From contig OY282455.1 of assembly GCA_958296195.1 (NCBI GenBank), forward strand, positions 2,170,001-2,234,000: a stretch of DNA of 64,000 bases. The letters are read 5' to 3'. Source of the stretch: an uncultured Pseudomonadales bacterium (GTDB lineage: Bacteria; Pseudomonadota; Gammaproteobacteria; Pseudomonadales; Azotimanducaceae). Of the stretch, positions 25,759-35,500 are shown piece after piece; position 1 is the stretch's first letter; each line of letters begins with the position of its first letter. Position numbers and translations under genes: made by a program. Below the pieces are notes generated by a model that saw only the letters and a program-made list of their open reading frames with translations, ran no database searches and was not told where the DNA came from.

Positions 25759-26877
25759 TCAGGCGGCGTTGCTTTGCTCCAGCGCCTGCACCAGCTTGTT
25801 CCGCCATTGAGTTTCGCTGCCGATGTTCACGGACAGCAGCTTGGCCCGCCGGTAGTGGAATTGGCAGTCGAACTCCCAGGTGTAGCCCATGCCGCCGTGG
25901 GTTTGGATGTTCTCCTTGGAGGCGTAGTAATAGGCTTGGGTGGCGGACACCCGGGCGGTGGCCGCCGCCAGCGGCAGTTCGGCGGCGTCCTTGCTGAGCG
26001 CCCAAGCGCCGTAGTAGCCGTTGGAGCGGGCTAGGGTATTGTTGACGTAGGCATGGGCCAGCTTGTGCTTGATGGCTTGGTAGGAGGCGATGGGCCGCCC
26101 GAAGGCGTAGCGGCCTAGGGCGTACTCCTTGGCCATCTCCAAGGCGGCCTCGGCGCCGCCGATCTGCTCCCAGGCGAACAGCACCGCGGCCCGGTCGAAG
26201 AGCTTGTTGACCAGCGCCCAGCCTTGGCCGGACGGGCCAAGGGGCTCCGCCGCGGCGCCAGTGAACTCCAAGCGGGCGTGGCTACGCGAGAAATCCAAGG
26301 TGCGCTGTGGGTTGATGGACACCCCGTCGCCGCCGAGCTCCACGAGCTGGAGGCTGGCGCCGTCGCCGCTGTCGGCCTTGGTGACCACCACGGCGATGTC
26401 CGCCACGTCGCCATCGGCAACGGCAACCTTGGTGCCATGCAGGGCGCCGTTGTGGGCGGCTGCGGTGAGGTTCGCCGCCGTGGTGCGGCCCGGCCCCTCC
26501 GCCATGGCGAAGGCGCCTATGGTTGTGCCGTTAGCGAGATTCGGCAGCCAACGCTCCTTCTGCGCGGTGCTGCCGGCCAAAAGCAGGGCCTCCGTAGCCA
26601 GATAAACGGAGGAGGAGAAGGGCGTGGGCGCCACCGCCCGGCCCAGTTCCTCGGCGATGACCGCGAGCTCCAGATAGGAAAGCCCCAACCCGCCGAACTC
26701 CTCCGGAATGACCGTGGCGGTCCAGCCCATTTCCGCGATCTTTGCCCAGAGCTCCCGGTCCGTGGGCTGGTCTCCATCCAAAACCGCGCGCACTTTGGTC
26801 ATGGGGCAGTGCTCGCCCAAAAAGCCGTGCGCCTGCTCCCGCAGCAGATTCTGCTCCTCAGAGAACTCGAAGTTCAT
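25759..26877 (-). CDS. Acyl-CoA dehydrogenase, smaller subunit-like
   Basis: This 372-residue protein begins MNFEFSEEQNLLREQAHGFL, a normal acyl-CoA dehydrogenase start; ATG 26877 is chosen over an upstream in-frame codon for that reason. It keeps the YAFGRPIASYQAIKH and IQTHGGMGYTWEFD segments that form the FAD and substrate interface. The active-site base is hard to place by eye. In paired FadE-type enzymes only one subunit is catalytic, so this gene and its downstream partner may encode one alpha2beta2 complex. It is the first gene of the two-gene unit. The divergent R-M methyltransferase starts 183 bases away. Confidence 0.9.
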   Translation of the reverse strand: MNFEFSEEQNLLREQAHGFLGEHCPMTKVRAVLDGDQPTDRELWAKIAEMGWTATVIPEEFGGLGLSYLELAVIAEELGRAVAPTPFSSSVYLATEALLLAGSTAQKERWLPNLANGTTIGAFAMAEGPGRTTAANLTAAAHNGALHGTKVAVADGDVADIAVVVTKADSGDGASLQLVELGGDGVSINPQRTLDFSRSHARLEFTGAAAEPLGPSGQGWALVNKLFDRAAVLFAWEQIGGAEAALEMAKEYALGRYAFGRPIASYQAIKHKLAHAYVNNTLARSNGYYGAWALSKDAAELPLAAATARVSATQAYYYASKENIQTHGGMGYTWEFDCQFHYRRAKLLSVNIGSETQWRNKLVQALEQSNAA

Positions 26878-26974
26878 GTTTTCCCCAGTGGCCTCAATCG
26901 AGGGGCGCAATTGTGTACGGTTTGCGGGGAAAAGGCGAGTTTTTGGGCCGAGGGGGACCGCTACGCCACTCCGT

Positions 26975-27050
26975 CAAGTAGCCCACCAAGTAGCCCACCG
27001 ACCAAACCGAATCAACAAAATGTTGATAAAACTGTCAACAGCGCTCAACA
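26975..27050. promoter_or_regulatory. Tandem repeat and palindromic operator array before R-M methyltransferase
   Basis: A 12-base unit CAAGTAGCCCAC is repeated without a gap at 26,975-26,986 and 26,987-26,998. Next come hexamers TCAACA (27,012-27,017), TGTTGA (27,021-27,026), TCAACA (27,035-27,040) and TCAACA (27,045-27,050). The first two form a perfect palindrome with an AAA spacer, and the second and third form another inverted pair. The array ends 10 bases before the ATG of a methyltransferase with an N-terminal repressor-like HTH, so it is a likely self-regulatory site. TTGATA at 27,023 could be a -35 element within it. Confidence 0.6.
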
Positions 27051-27060
27051 TAGCAGACCT

Positions 27061-29556
27061 ATGGAAGTTGGAGCATTCATACGCCAGCGCCGGGTTGAGC
27101 TTGGTTTGTCCTTGCGTGGTGTGGCGCAGCGGCTTGATCTGGACGTGGCGTACCTTTCGCGGATTGAGAGTGGGCAGGTTCCGCCATCGGTGCAGATACT
27201 GAGAAAACTGGCGGACTTGCTTGGCTGCAGTGAGGACGAGTTGCTGTTTCTTTCTGGGCGGCTGCCGGAGCGGATTCGGGCGTTGATCTCGCGTCAGCCA
27301 GAAAAGGCTGCGGCTGCGTTGGCGACCATGGCCGAGCTGTGCTTGGCGGAACCAGGTTCGGCCGCCGGTGTGGCGCTGGTTGCGGAGCGAGGCCGGCGTG
27401 TCGTCGAAGATGGCTTCCCGTTCGAGTGGGTCAGCGAGGTTGCGGAAATCGAAAGCTGGCGGAAGGAGTTGTATCGACCTATCTACCACATGCACAAGTG
27501 GTGGGCGCAACGTTTGGGATCGGTCTTTCGGGCAGCGATCATCGCGGCTGCCGCCCCGAAGGGCTCATCGGTGATGGACCTTTTTTACGAACCTGTGCGG
27601 TTGCCGGGGCTAGTGGTGTTTGACCCCTTCATGGGTAGCGGCACCACGGTGGGCGAAGCGCAGAAACTCGGCTGCACGACCGTTGGCCGCGACATCAACC
27701 CGGTGGCGCACCGAGCGGTTCGGGTTGCTCTCGGGGAGATTAGTCGAGCCGAGGTCCACGCCCAATACAGGCGGGTTGAAGCAAGCGCTGGGCGCGAAAT
27801 TAGACGCCTATATCAATCCACTGACGGCGATGGGCAGCCCTGCGAGGTACTCTACTTCTTTTGGGTGAAATTCCTGCCTTGTCCTCAATGCGGGGAGGAC
27901 GTCGATCTCTTTTCCAGCTACATCATCGCCTCCCACGCAAACAAAGCCCGGCATCCTCAGGCAAGGGCGCTCTGCCCTGACTGCGGCGCACTACCTGTGT
28001 GCCGTTACGACGCCACATCCGTAAGTTGTTCATGCGGCTTAACATTCGACCCGCGAAATGGCCTGGCCCGGCGCACGACCGCTGTTTGCGGAGGCTGCGC
28101 CCATGAATTCCCGATCGCGAGGACTGCCGCAGGCGCTGGTGGCCCACCTAGTCACCGGCTCTACGCCAAGCTTGTTCTTAGAGCGAATGGCATCAAGGAG
28201 TATCTTCCTGCAACGACGGAAGATGTGCGTGCCTTTGCTGCAGCCCGCAAACGCTTGACGGAAGTTAATCCGCCGATTCCGTCCACACCAATAGAGGACG
28301 GGCACAACACCAAGCAGATTCTCAACTACGGCTACCGCTACTGGCACGAACTATTCAACGCCCGTCAACTTCTCGCGCTCACCACTTTAGCGACCTCGAT
28401 CAGAGACTTGCCCGATGGTGGTGCCCGCGATGCGCTGTCGCTACTCTTTTCGGGGGTTTTGGAGTTCAACAACATGTTCGCCTCCTATAAGGGCGAAGGA
28501 ACAGGTGCCGTGCGCCATATGTTTGCCCATCACATCCTGAAACCAGAACGAACGCCCATTGAAGCGAACCTGTGGGGCACATCCAAGAGCTCCGGCGCGT
28601 TCTCAACGCTTTATAAAAGCCGCCTGCTTCGAGCTCTGGCATATAGAGAAGCTCCGTTCGAGATTGCTGTGGAATACAAAGGCAAGCGGAAGTCAGGCCG
28701 AAAGGTTTTTGGCGCAAGCTCGCCTATGGGAGGCGAAGTGCTGGACGGCCTGCCAAAACGCGCCCTAAAGGCCGGGGCCACCTACATTTCCTGCGGTGAT
28801 TCTGCGAAAACTGACCTGGCCGACCAAAGCGTGGACCTCGTTGTGACCGATCCACCATTCTTTGACAACGTTCACTACTCAGAATTAGCGGATTTCTTTT
28901 TCGCATGGCAGCAGACCTACTTCTTTCAGGGTGGCGGTCAGCATACGACCAGACGTGCGGAGGAAGTGCAGGACACGGATGTTCGCATGTTTGCGAAGAA
29001 GTTAAGGATGGTTTTCACGGAGTGCAATCGGGTGCTTCGGGACCGGGGGCTAATGGTGTTCAGCTACCACCATTCCAAGGAAAGCGGATGGACGGCCTTG
29101 GCGGAAGCCGTAGTTGGTGCGGGATTTTCGATTATTCAATCCCAACCCGTGAAATCGGAGATGTCGGTGGCGGCGCCCAAAAGCCAAGCCAAGCAACCCA
29201 TCAATTTGGACATGCTGATCGTTTGCCGTAAACGGCAAATGGACCGGCGTGAGCGCAAGACCGAGAGTGCCGCGTTTGCGGCGTCTCAGGAGACGGGGGT
29301 AGATCAGGTTCGGCGATTCAATGCAGTCGGCAGGAAGCTGTCGCGCAATGACGTGCGAGTCGTGCTCTTGAGTCAATTGTTGGTTGAGTTGTGCGCGGAT
29401 AGAAGCATTGATGATGTTCGAATGAGCTTGGATATGCTTCTCCCGAGAGTGGATCGAATAGCTGAGGGCATTTGGTACGCTCAGACCATCCGGGAGTCAC
29501 CGGAGCAATTGACGTCGATAGGCGGGGCCGAACAGCTTTCCATGCTTGAGGCGTAG
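27061..29556 (+). CDS. DNA methyltransferase with N-terminal XRE-type HTH and internal zinc ribbons
   Basis: ATG 27061 starts an 831-residue protein; a longer upstream open frame runs antisense through an acyl-CoA dehydrogenase and is rejected. Residues 5-60 form an XRE/lambda-repressor helix-turn-helix (FIRQRRVELGLSLRGVAQRL, then YLSRIESGQ). Motif I for S-adenosylmethionine, VFDPFMGSGTTVGEA, lies near 186-200, and the catalytic motif IV, VTDPPFFDNVHYSEL, near 597. Between them are four Cys pairs (CPQCG, CPDCG, CSCG, CGGC) that look like zinc ribbons, probably in the target-recognition region. DPPF suggests an amino-methyltransferase (N6-adenine or N4-cytosine). The KWWAQRLGSVFRA segment resembles DUF1156-type methylases. 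A PD-(D/E)XK nuclease gene lies tail-to-tail 1 base away. Confidence 0.87.
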   Translation: MEVGAFIRQRRVELGLSLRGVAQRLDLDVAYLSRIESGQVPPSVQILRKLADLLGCSEDELLFLSGRLPERIRALISRQPEKAAAALATMAELCLAEPGSAAGVALVAERGRRVVEDGFPFEWVSEVAEIESWRKELYRPIYHMHKWWAQRLGSVFRAAIIAAAAPKGSSVMDLFYEPVRLPGLVVFDPFMGSGTTVGEAQKLGCTTVGRDINPVAHRAVRVALGEISRAEVHAQYRRVEASAGREIRRLYQSTDGDGQPCEVLYFFWVKFLPCPQCGEDVDLFSSYIIASHANKARHPQARALCPDCGALPVCRYDATSVSCSCGLTFDPRNGLARRTTAVCGGCAHEFPIARTAAGAGGPPSHRLYAKLVLRANGIKEYLPATTEDVRAFAAARKRLTEVNPPIPSTPIEDGHNTKQILNYGYRYWHELFNARQLLALTTLATSIRDLPDGGARDALSLLFSGVLEFNNMFASYKGEGTGAVRHMFAHHILKPERTPIEANLWGTSKSSGAFSTLYKSRLLRALAYREAPFEIAVEYKGKRKSGRKVFGASSPMGGEVLDGLPKRALKAGATYISCGDSAKTDLADQSVDLVVTDPPFFDNVHYSELADFFFAWQQTYFFQGGGQHTTRRAEEVQDTDVRMFAKKLRMVFTECNRVLRDRGLMVFSYHHSKESGWTALAEAVVGAGFSIIQSQPVKSEMSVAAPKSQAKQPINLDMLIVCRKRQMDRRERKTESAAFAASQETGVDQVRRFNAVGRKLSRNDVRVVLLSQLLVELCADRSIDDVRMSLDMLLPRVDRIAEGIWYAQTIRESPEQLTSIGGAEQLSMLEA

Positions 29557-29557
29557 G

Positions 29558-30439
29558 CTACAACTCGAACGGTAGAGTGAAGCGGCCTCTGGGCCGGGTT
29601 CTTATGTTGCGCACTGGTGTCAAAAAGGGATCTTCTAGAACTCGAATGGGGTCGCTCTGCGCATCCTGAGCATAACGATAGCAATGAAATTCTCGAACTT
29701 CGCCTTCCGGAATGGATCGCTTTAGAATGAAAATCTTCTGTAAGTCATCGGACTGTTCCGCTAGTGTGTCATCGGCATGAATCAGCGTCGCCGCCTGATC
29801 GAGCTCGGGTGTCCCAAGAGGGTTGCCGAAGATTAGCATCGGTCGGACGCGGTTAACGCCGTCAGAATAACTGCCAAGCCCAATCCTCTTGGTGCGCTCA
29901 CCAGTAATGTTCAGATAAAGTTCAAAATCTTCATTCAAGGCATTGCCGTCCACGAGAGCAAGCGCTGAAACAATCACAAGTCCCTTGGGTGGGGATGCCG
30001 GCTCGACGCAAACGAATAGATAGAACCCGCGGATGTCACATGGAATTGCATTTATGTCAAATACTCGGATTTGGCCGCAAGGGGGTGTCGTATTGAAGTC
30101 TATTCCGGAAGCACGCGCAACGCGGCCCGAACCAGCCCGCTCCACCTTTTTTACCTCAATGCCCACTATTTGCGTTAGGTCATCGGGGCGACTGATTTGC
30201 GTATCGGACTTATGGAGCACCATATCTGGCGTGATCAAAGGTCCCGGTGCCTTTACGCAATTCATGCCGCTCCATCGCGAAAAGACAGTGTTTGCAAGAA
30301 ACTCATCAAAAGGGTCATCTTGAGTATTGCGCTTATCGCGCAGCCGGAAAGGAACAGGATGGCCGCCATCATCAAAAAACTGCCTTTGAAGCCTTAGAAA
30401 TGCGAGCGCCGGAATATCCACCAATTGATGACGCCTCAT
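29558..30439 (-). CDS. Putative type II restriction endonuclease (PD-(D/E)XK)
   Basis: This 293-residue protein shows a restriction-nuclease active-site pattern. Pro71-Asp72 lie in GPLITPDMVLHKSD, and after about 20 residues comes IVGIEVKKVER with Glu95 and Lys97. This PD...ExK spacing is typical of type II enzymes, which cut DNA at a site protected by a partner methylase. ATG 30439 is preferred over an in-frame TTG upstream. The gene ends 1 base from the end of the HTH-methyltransferase gene on the opposite strand. It starts 32 bases after the S9 peptidase stop, so it may also receive read-through transcription. It is lower in GC than its neighbours, as is usual for transferred R-M genes. 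Recognition site unknown. Confidence 0.78.
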   Translation of the reverse strand: MRRHQLVDIPALAFLRLQRQFFDDGGHPVPFRLRDKRNTQDDPFDEFLANTVFSRWSGMNCVKAPGPLITPDMVLHKSDTQISRPDDLTQIVGIEVKKVERAGSGRVARASGIDFNTTPPCGQIRVFDINAIPCDIRGFYLFVCVEPASPPKGLVIVSALALVDGNALNEDFELYLNITGERTKRIGLGSYSDGVNRVRPMLIFGNPLGTPELDQAATLIHADDTLAEQSDDLQKIFILKRSIPEGEVREFHCYRYAQDAQSDPIRVLEDPFLTPVRNIRTRPRGRFTLPFEL

Positions 30440-30470
30440 GCGCCTACGCGGCAAGGACGCTTTCCTTCTC

Positions 30471-32459
30471 CTAATCCTTCAGCCCGCAGGTGTCGTCCAG
30501 CCAGTTGATCATGGCGGGGAACATTTGCATCCAGTGGCGGTAGTAGATGGTGCCGTAGAAGTGGTTGGCGCCCTCCAGTTCGATGTACTCGTGCTGCTTG
30601 CCGTGCTTTTTCAGTTGAGCGACGAACTTGCGGCTTTCCGCCACGGGCACCCGCTCATCCAGTTCCCCATGCACCACCAGCAGCGGCACGTCCACGCTCT
30701 TGGCCATGTCCAGGGCGTTCAGGCCGTCCACCGTGGTTCGGTAGGCTTTTTCCCTGAAGTCTCCGTAGTCCGCCAGCCGTGCTCTGAAGAACGGCAGGTC
30801 GGCCACGCCGGCGCCGGAGATGGCGCACCGATAGGGGTTTGGGTCCCGCGCCGAACCGACGAAGGCGGCGTAGCCGCCGTAGCTCCAGCCGAAAATGGCC
30901 AGCCGCTCTGGGTCCGCAAGGCCGCGCTTCACCAAGTATTGGGCGGCGTCGTCCAAGTCGTCCTGCAAGGCTAGGCCCCACTGGGCGAAGCCGGCCTCCA
31001 AATGCGCCCGGCCAAACCCCAGGGAAATGCGGAATTGGGGTTGAATGACCACATAGCCTTGGTTGGCCAGCAACTGCGCCCATAGTTCGAAGCCCCAAAG
31101 GTCCCTAGCCACGGGGCCGCCGTGGGGATGGACCACCGCAGGGAAGGGCCCCTCGCCCTTGGGCAGGGTCACCAAGGCGGGAATCTCCATGCCGTCCCGC
31201 GCCTTATAGGACACCCACTCCACTGGCGAGAGCATGTCCTCCGTCAGCAAGGGCATGGATTTGCCTAGTTCGTCCATACGGGACTTGTCCCGCAGTAGAT
31301 GCCAGGTGCGGGGATGGCGCGGCCCTTCGGCCTTGACGACGACCACGCTGTCGTCCCGGGAGCGGGAGACGATATTGTTGTGGGTCTCTGGCAAGATGGC
31401 GTCAATGGCGGCCATCAACGCCTTTTCCTCCGGGTCAAAGTAATACTGCTCAATGGTCCGGCCGTGATGGTTGAAGGCCACGGGCACATCGCCCTTGCCT
31501 TCAACGTATTTGGTGGCTACGTCGATTGCGTCGTACTTGGGGTGGCGGAACAGCAGCTCGGTGAACTTGCCGCTGGCAATGTCATAGGCGAAAACGCCGG
31601 CGGTGTCGGCGTCATGGTTGGAGATCACCCAGACCTCGTTGGGATTCTCGTCGTTGTAGAAGCCGACAGTCCCGAAGTGCTTGCTGACCGCACCGGGGTT
31701 GGCCACGGTGCGGCCGATTTCCAACCATTCCTTTTGCCCTTTCAAACGGGCGTAGAAAATGGCGGCGTTACTGCCCTCGTCGTAGAGGGACGCCAGCCGG
31801 GGTTGACCGGAGGAATCCACAAAGTCCAATCTCAACCGTTGGCCATTGCGAAACACCATCTGCGCCTTGCCGGTGGCTACGTTCACCTTGAAGGCATCGG
31901 CCACGCCATCCTGGTTGTCGTCATAGACCAACAGAATGTGGTCGTCGTCCCAGCGCATCTCGGATAGGATGCTGCCCGTCACCAAGTTCTGCATCCACTT
32001 GCTGAGCTCGCTGCGGCGGTCCATTTTCCTGGCCGGTAGGGGCGTCCACTGCTTGCCGGCCTTGTCGATGGACGCCCAACGGGAAACTTGGCGGGTGTGA
32101 ACGCCCAGATCCTCCAGCATGTCCACGTCTTGGCGAAACCGGACCACCAGCCGTTCATTGTTCGCCCAGAAGAAGCCCATGATTTCCATGGGATCCGCGG
32201 ACAGGGTCACCGGTTTGGCGGCCAAGTCCGCCGCGTCGTAGATGAGCAGGAACTTGTCCCCGTCCTTGCTGAAGCGCTGCACAGCGGCCACGGAATTGCC
32301 GTCCGGGGAGACGGCCACCTGGGTCATCTGCGGATCCATGGCGAACTTCTCGTACAGGCCCAGCTCTTCGGCCTGCGCGGCGCCGGCGCCGGGCCAGCAC
32401 AGCATTGAACCCACCAACAGACTGGCGGCCTTGAACTTGCGGTGGACGTTTCTTAACAC
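30471..32459 (-). CDS. S9 family prolyl oligopeptidase-like peptidase, exported
   Basis: The 662-residue protein starts with a signal peptide (basic start, hydrophobic core about residues 11-28, AQA before EELGLYEK). An N-terminal beta-propeller contains VAVSPDGNSVAAVQRF, and a C-terminal alpha/beta hydrolase domain follows. The catalytic Ser lies in FGWSYGGYAAF near residue 526, the acid in HGELDERVPV near 601 and the His in EGANHFYG near 634. These enzymes release dipeptides or cut prolyl bonds, here in the periplasm. GTG 32459 is supported by a GGAGGAAG ribosome site. A TonB receptor gene ends its upstream partner by 53 bases on the same strand, which suggests coupled peptide uptake and digestion. 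Confidence 0.92.
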   Translation of the reverse strand: MLRNVHRKFKAASLLVGSMLCWPGAGAAQAEELGLYEKFAMDPQMTQVAVSPDGNSVAAVQRFSKDGDKFLLIYDAADLAAKPVTLSADPMEIMGFFWANNERLVVRFRQDVDMLEDLGVHTRQVSRWASIDKAGKQWTPLPARKMDRRSELSKWMQNLVTGSILSEMRWDDDHILLVYDDNQDGVADAFKVNVATGKAQMVFRNGQRLRLDFVDSSGQPRLASLYDEGSNAAIFYARLKGQKEWLEIGRTVANPGAVSKHFGTVGFYNDENPNEVWVISNHDADTAGVFAYDIASGKFTELLFRHPKYDAIDVATKYVEGKGDVPVAFNHHGRTIEQYYFDPEEKALMAAIDAILPETHNNIVSRSRDDSVVVVKAEGPRHPRTWHLLRDKSRMDELGKSMPLLTEDMLSPVEWVSYKARDGMEIPALVTLPKGEGPFPAVVHPHGGPVARDLWGFELWAQLLANQGYVVIQPQFRISLGFGRAHLEAGFAQWGLALQDDLDDAAQYLVKRGLADPERLAIFGWSYGGYAAFVGSARDPNPYRCAISGAGVADLPFFRARLADYGDFREKAYRTTVDGLNALDMAKSVDVPLLVVHGELDERVPVAESRKFVAQLKKHGKQHEYIELEGANHFYGTIYYRHWMQMFPAMINWLDDTCGLKD

Positions 32460-32512
32460 GGCTTCCTCCTCGGAATTCCCCTGATGCTCTCGCTTGACTC
32501 CGGCAAGCGCCC

Positions 32513-35500
32513 CTAGTAGCCCCGCGCCCGGCCGCGCAGCAGGCCGAGAGTGCGGCTGACACCGGCGAAGAAGGAGCGCCCAACATGATGGCTTAGGCCG
32601 TACACCCCCAAGGGCACGTTGTTCAATTGGGTGCCGGGGGCGTCGTTGTCCAGCAGCCGCGGCTTTTCATCAAAGAGGTTGCGTATGCCGAAGGTGACCC
32701 GCCAGTCATTGGGGCTCCAGGTGAGGGACGCCGTGTGGATCCAGGAACTCTTGGTGAAGTGGAGGGGCCGGCAATCCACGCCCAAGCCGGTGCAGGTGTC
32801 GTTGCTGTCAAACTCCTCGGGCTCCTCCTTGCCGCCATCGGTGTAGATGGCCCGCCAATTGAACCTGAAGTCGTCATATTCGGCTTGGAAGGTCAGATTC
32901 CCCTGCCATTCCGGTGCGAAGGTGCGGCCGGCGGAATCCTCCCTGACGTCATCAAGCACGAAGAGCAACTGATTGGTCCTGGTGGCCCGGAGGTCCACTT
33001 CCAGACTAAGGTTTTTGTCCCTGACGATCACGTCTGCCTCAAACAGCACATTCCAGTCCCAGCCGGCGGCGACCTCCTTGTGGACGTTGAAATAGCTGGA
33101 GTCTATGAAGTCCAAAAGGCCGTCGCTGCCGCGGGTGATGAACCGGCAGTAGGCGCTGCTGGCGGCGCCTTGGTCCACATAGCAGTCCTGAATGAAGAAG
33201 GCGGGGTTGAGCTGGGCGATGCTGTCCTCCACCTCGATGCGCCAATAGGTGCCGGAGAAGTTCAGGTCAAAGGCTTCGAACCAAGGCTGCCGAAACACCA
33301 TGCCGGCGGTCACCGCCTTGGACTCCTCCGGATCTATGGTGGATTGCAGGGTTTCGCCGCCGGCGCTGAATATCTCCACCGAGTAGGACTCCTGTGAGTT
33401 GTTTTGCAGGCCCAGCATGGTGGGGTCCACGCCTTGCGCCCGGCAGTTGCCCAAAACCTGCTGCGTGCGGTCGTCCTGAGTGGGGTCGTAGTCCGGCGGC
33501 TGATTTGGGTCCACGGTGGGAACCCTAGCCTCCACCGGCACGATGCAGGGGTCGGCCAAGGTGAGGAAACCGGACTGGCCGAGCAGGAACTGCTCCCTTG
33601 CGTTTGGCGCCCGGAAGGAGGTGCCGTGGCCGATGCGGATGTCCCATGCCTCCACGGGGCTGTAGCGCAACTTCGCGCTGTAGGTGAAGTTGGACCCGTA
33701 GGTGCTTTCATCGGTCCAGCGGCCGGACAGGTTGAGCAGCAGTTCGTCCGCCAAGGGCTTGCCCTCCAGAAAGCGGAACTCCGTCTCCAGATAAACCTCC
33801 TTCAAGTTGCGGGTGCCCTTTGCCCCCCGGTCGGAGAAGAACCCGAACAGCAGCCCGTCCCGGGCCACGTCGTTGGGCTGCGAATCCACCACGTCCTTGC
33901 GGTACTCCACGCCCACCACCAAGGGAATCTCGATGTTGTTCCAAGGCAGCCGCCCGATGTCCCCTTGGACGATGGCGCCGAGAACGGTCTGCTTGAACAC
34001 CGTATCGAACTTGCGGGTTCCGAACAGGTAGTCCCGCTCCGCTTGGGTGGCGAAGTCTCCGCCGCCGGGCTGGTACAGCGAGTCTGCGAACAGGTTCACC
34101 GGAACGCAGCCTTGGCCGTCCGGAATGCCGTCGCCGTTGCCGTCCTCCCCGCAGACGACATTGCCGGTGTTCGGGTCCAAGGCCGCGGTTTGTTGGGAAA
34201 GGTTCAGTTCCCGGTCCAGGATGCCGTCGCGGCTGGATTTCCCGTTTGACCAAGTAAAGCTGCCGAATGCCTCGTAGCTCCAAGTGGTTCCCCAAGGCAG
34301 GTCGCCTTCGATGCCGGCCACCGTTCGGACTTGATCCTGCTCCACATCGACTGTGTCCCGGTCACCGCGCACCATGATGATGGGCACCGCCTCAATGCCG
34401 CCGAAATTGAACGGGCCGAACACCGGATGCACGAAGAAGCCCCAGCAGTTCACCCCGCCGGGCGCCTGCTGATTGCAGGGATTGTAGGGGTTGCCGGCCG
34501 GAACGTCGGGGAATATCGCGCTGCCTGGGGAGAAGATGCTCGACTTGCGCCGATTGTAGAGCAGTTCAAAAAACACGGACGTGTTGTTGGCGTCCTGCAG
34601 CTCGTAGCTGCCGAAGGAGTATAGGTTGAACCGCTCCAGTTCGGAGATGTAGTCCCCGCTCCGGTCCCGGGCGGAGCCGTTGAAGTTGTACAGGCTGTTC
34701 TTGAGGTCCACCTCCGTCCTGCCGTTGCCGTCCGGGTCAATGATGCCGAAGTCCGGTGCGCCGTCGCCATTGACGTCCACCGGGTTGATGGTGGGGTTGA
34801 AGCCGGCGAGGCTGGGGCTTACGGTCGTATCGGAGAAATTCGGGATGCCGATGTTGGTTGCGCCGGGGGTGTACCAGATGTTGCCGAAGGGGCCGGCGCG
34901 CAGAAACACGCGGTTGATGGTGTCCAGCTTGCAGCCGTTGATGGTGGTGCCGGGGGCCAAGCTCAGATCGTCACTGCGGATGGCGCCGCGCTCGTCGATT
35001 TGCAGGTAGCGGTTGCATTCGCTGGTGTGGCCCCGGTCCCGCCACTGCATGTTGGACTGGTTGTAGTACTCCGCGCCCACGCCGAAGGAGCCGCGGTCGA
35101 AGTCCTGGCCCCAAGCCGCTGACAGAATGGCTTCCTCGGCGGCGGAGGCTTCAGGGTGAACATAGTCCGCTTCAAACTCGAAGCCTTCGAACTGCTGCCG
35201 CATGAGCACGTTGACCACGCCGGCCACGGCGTCCGAGCCGTATATGGAGGAGGCCCCGTCCGTCAACAGTTCCACCCGCTGGATCATGATGGAGGGAATG
35301 CTGTTCAAGTCCGGTGCCGTGGGGGCTCCGCCCACGCCGGAAGGCGCCATGCGCCGGCTGTTGACCAGCAGCAGCGTGCGCGTCGGGTCCAACCCGCGCA
35401 GATTGATGTTGGCGGCGCCTGGGCCATTGTCCAGCACGAAGGCGTTGAAGGTGTTGTCTATTTGTACGCCGCTGGCGGCGGTGCTGCCTTGCAGCAGGCC

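Noticed and set aside
24362-25810. 482-codon plus-strand open frame across an acyl-CoA dehydrogenase
   Set aside because: Mirror of a well-supported minus-strand gene; composition is typical of antisense frames in GC-rich DNA.
26975-26998. CRISPR-like repeat
   Set aside because: Only two copies of a 12-base unit with no spacer between them; better read as part of an operator.
26224-27060. N-terminal extension of the methyltransferase frame
   Set aside because: It runs antisense to an acyl-CoA dehydrogenase and lacks motifs; the XRE HTH begins right at ATG 27061, after the operator array.
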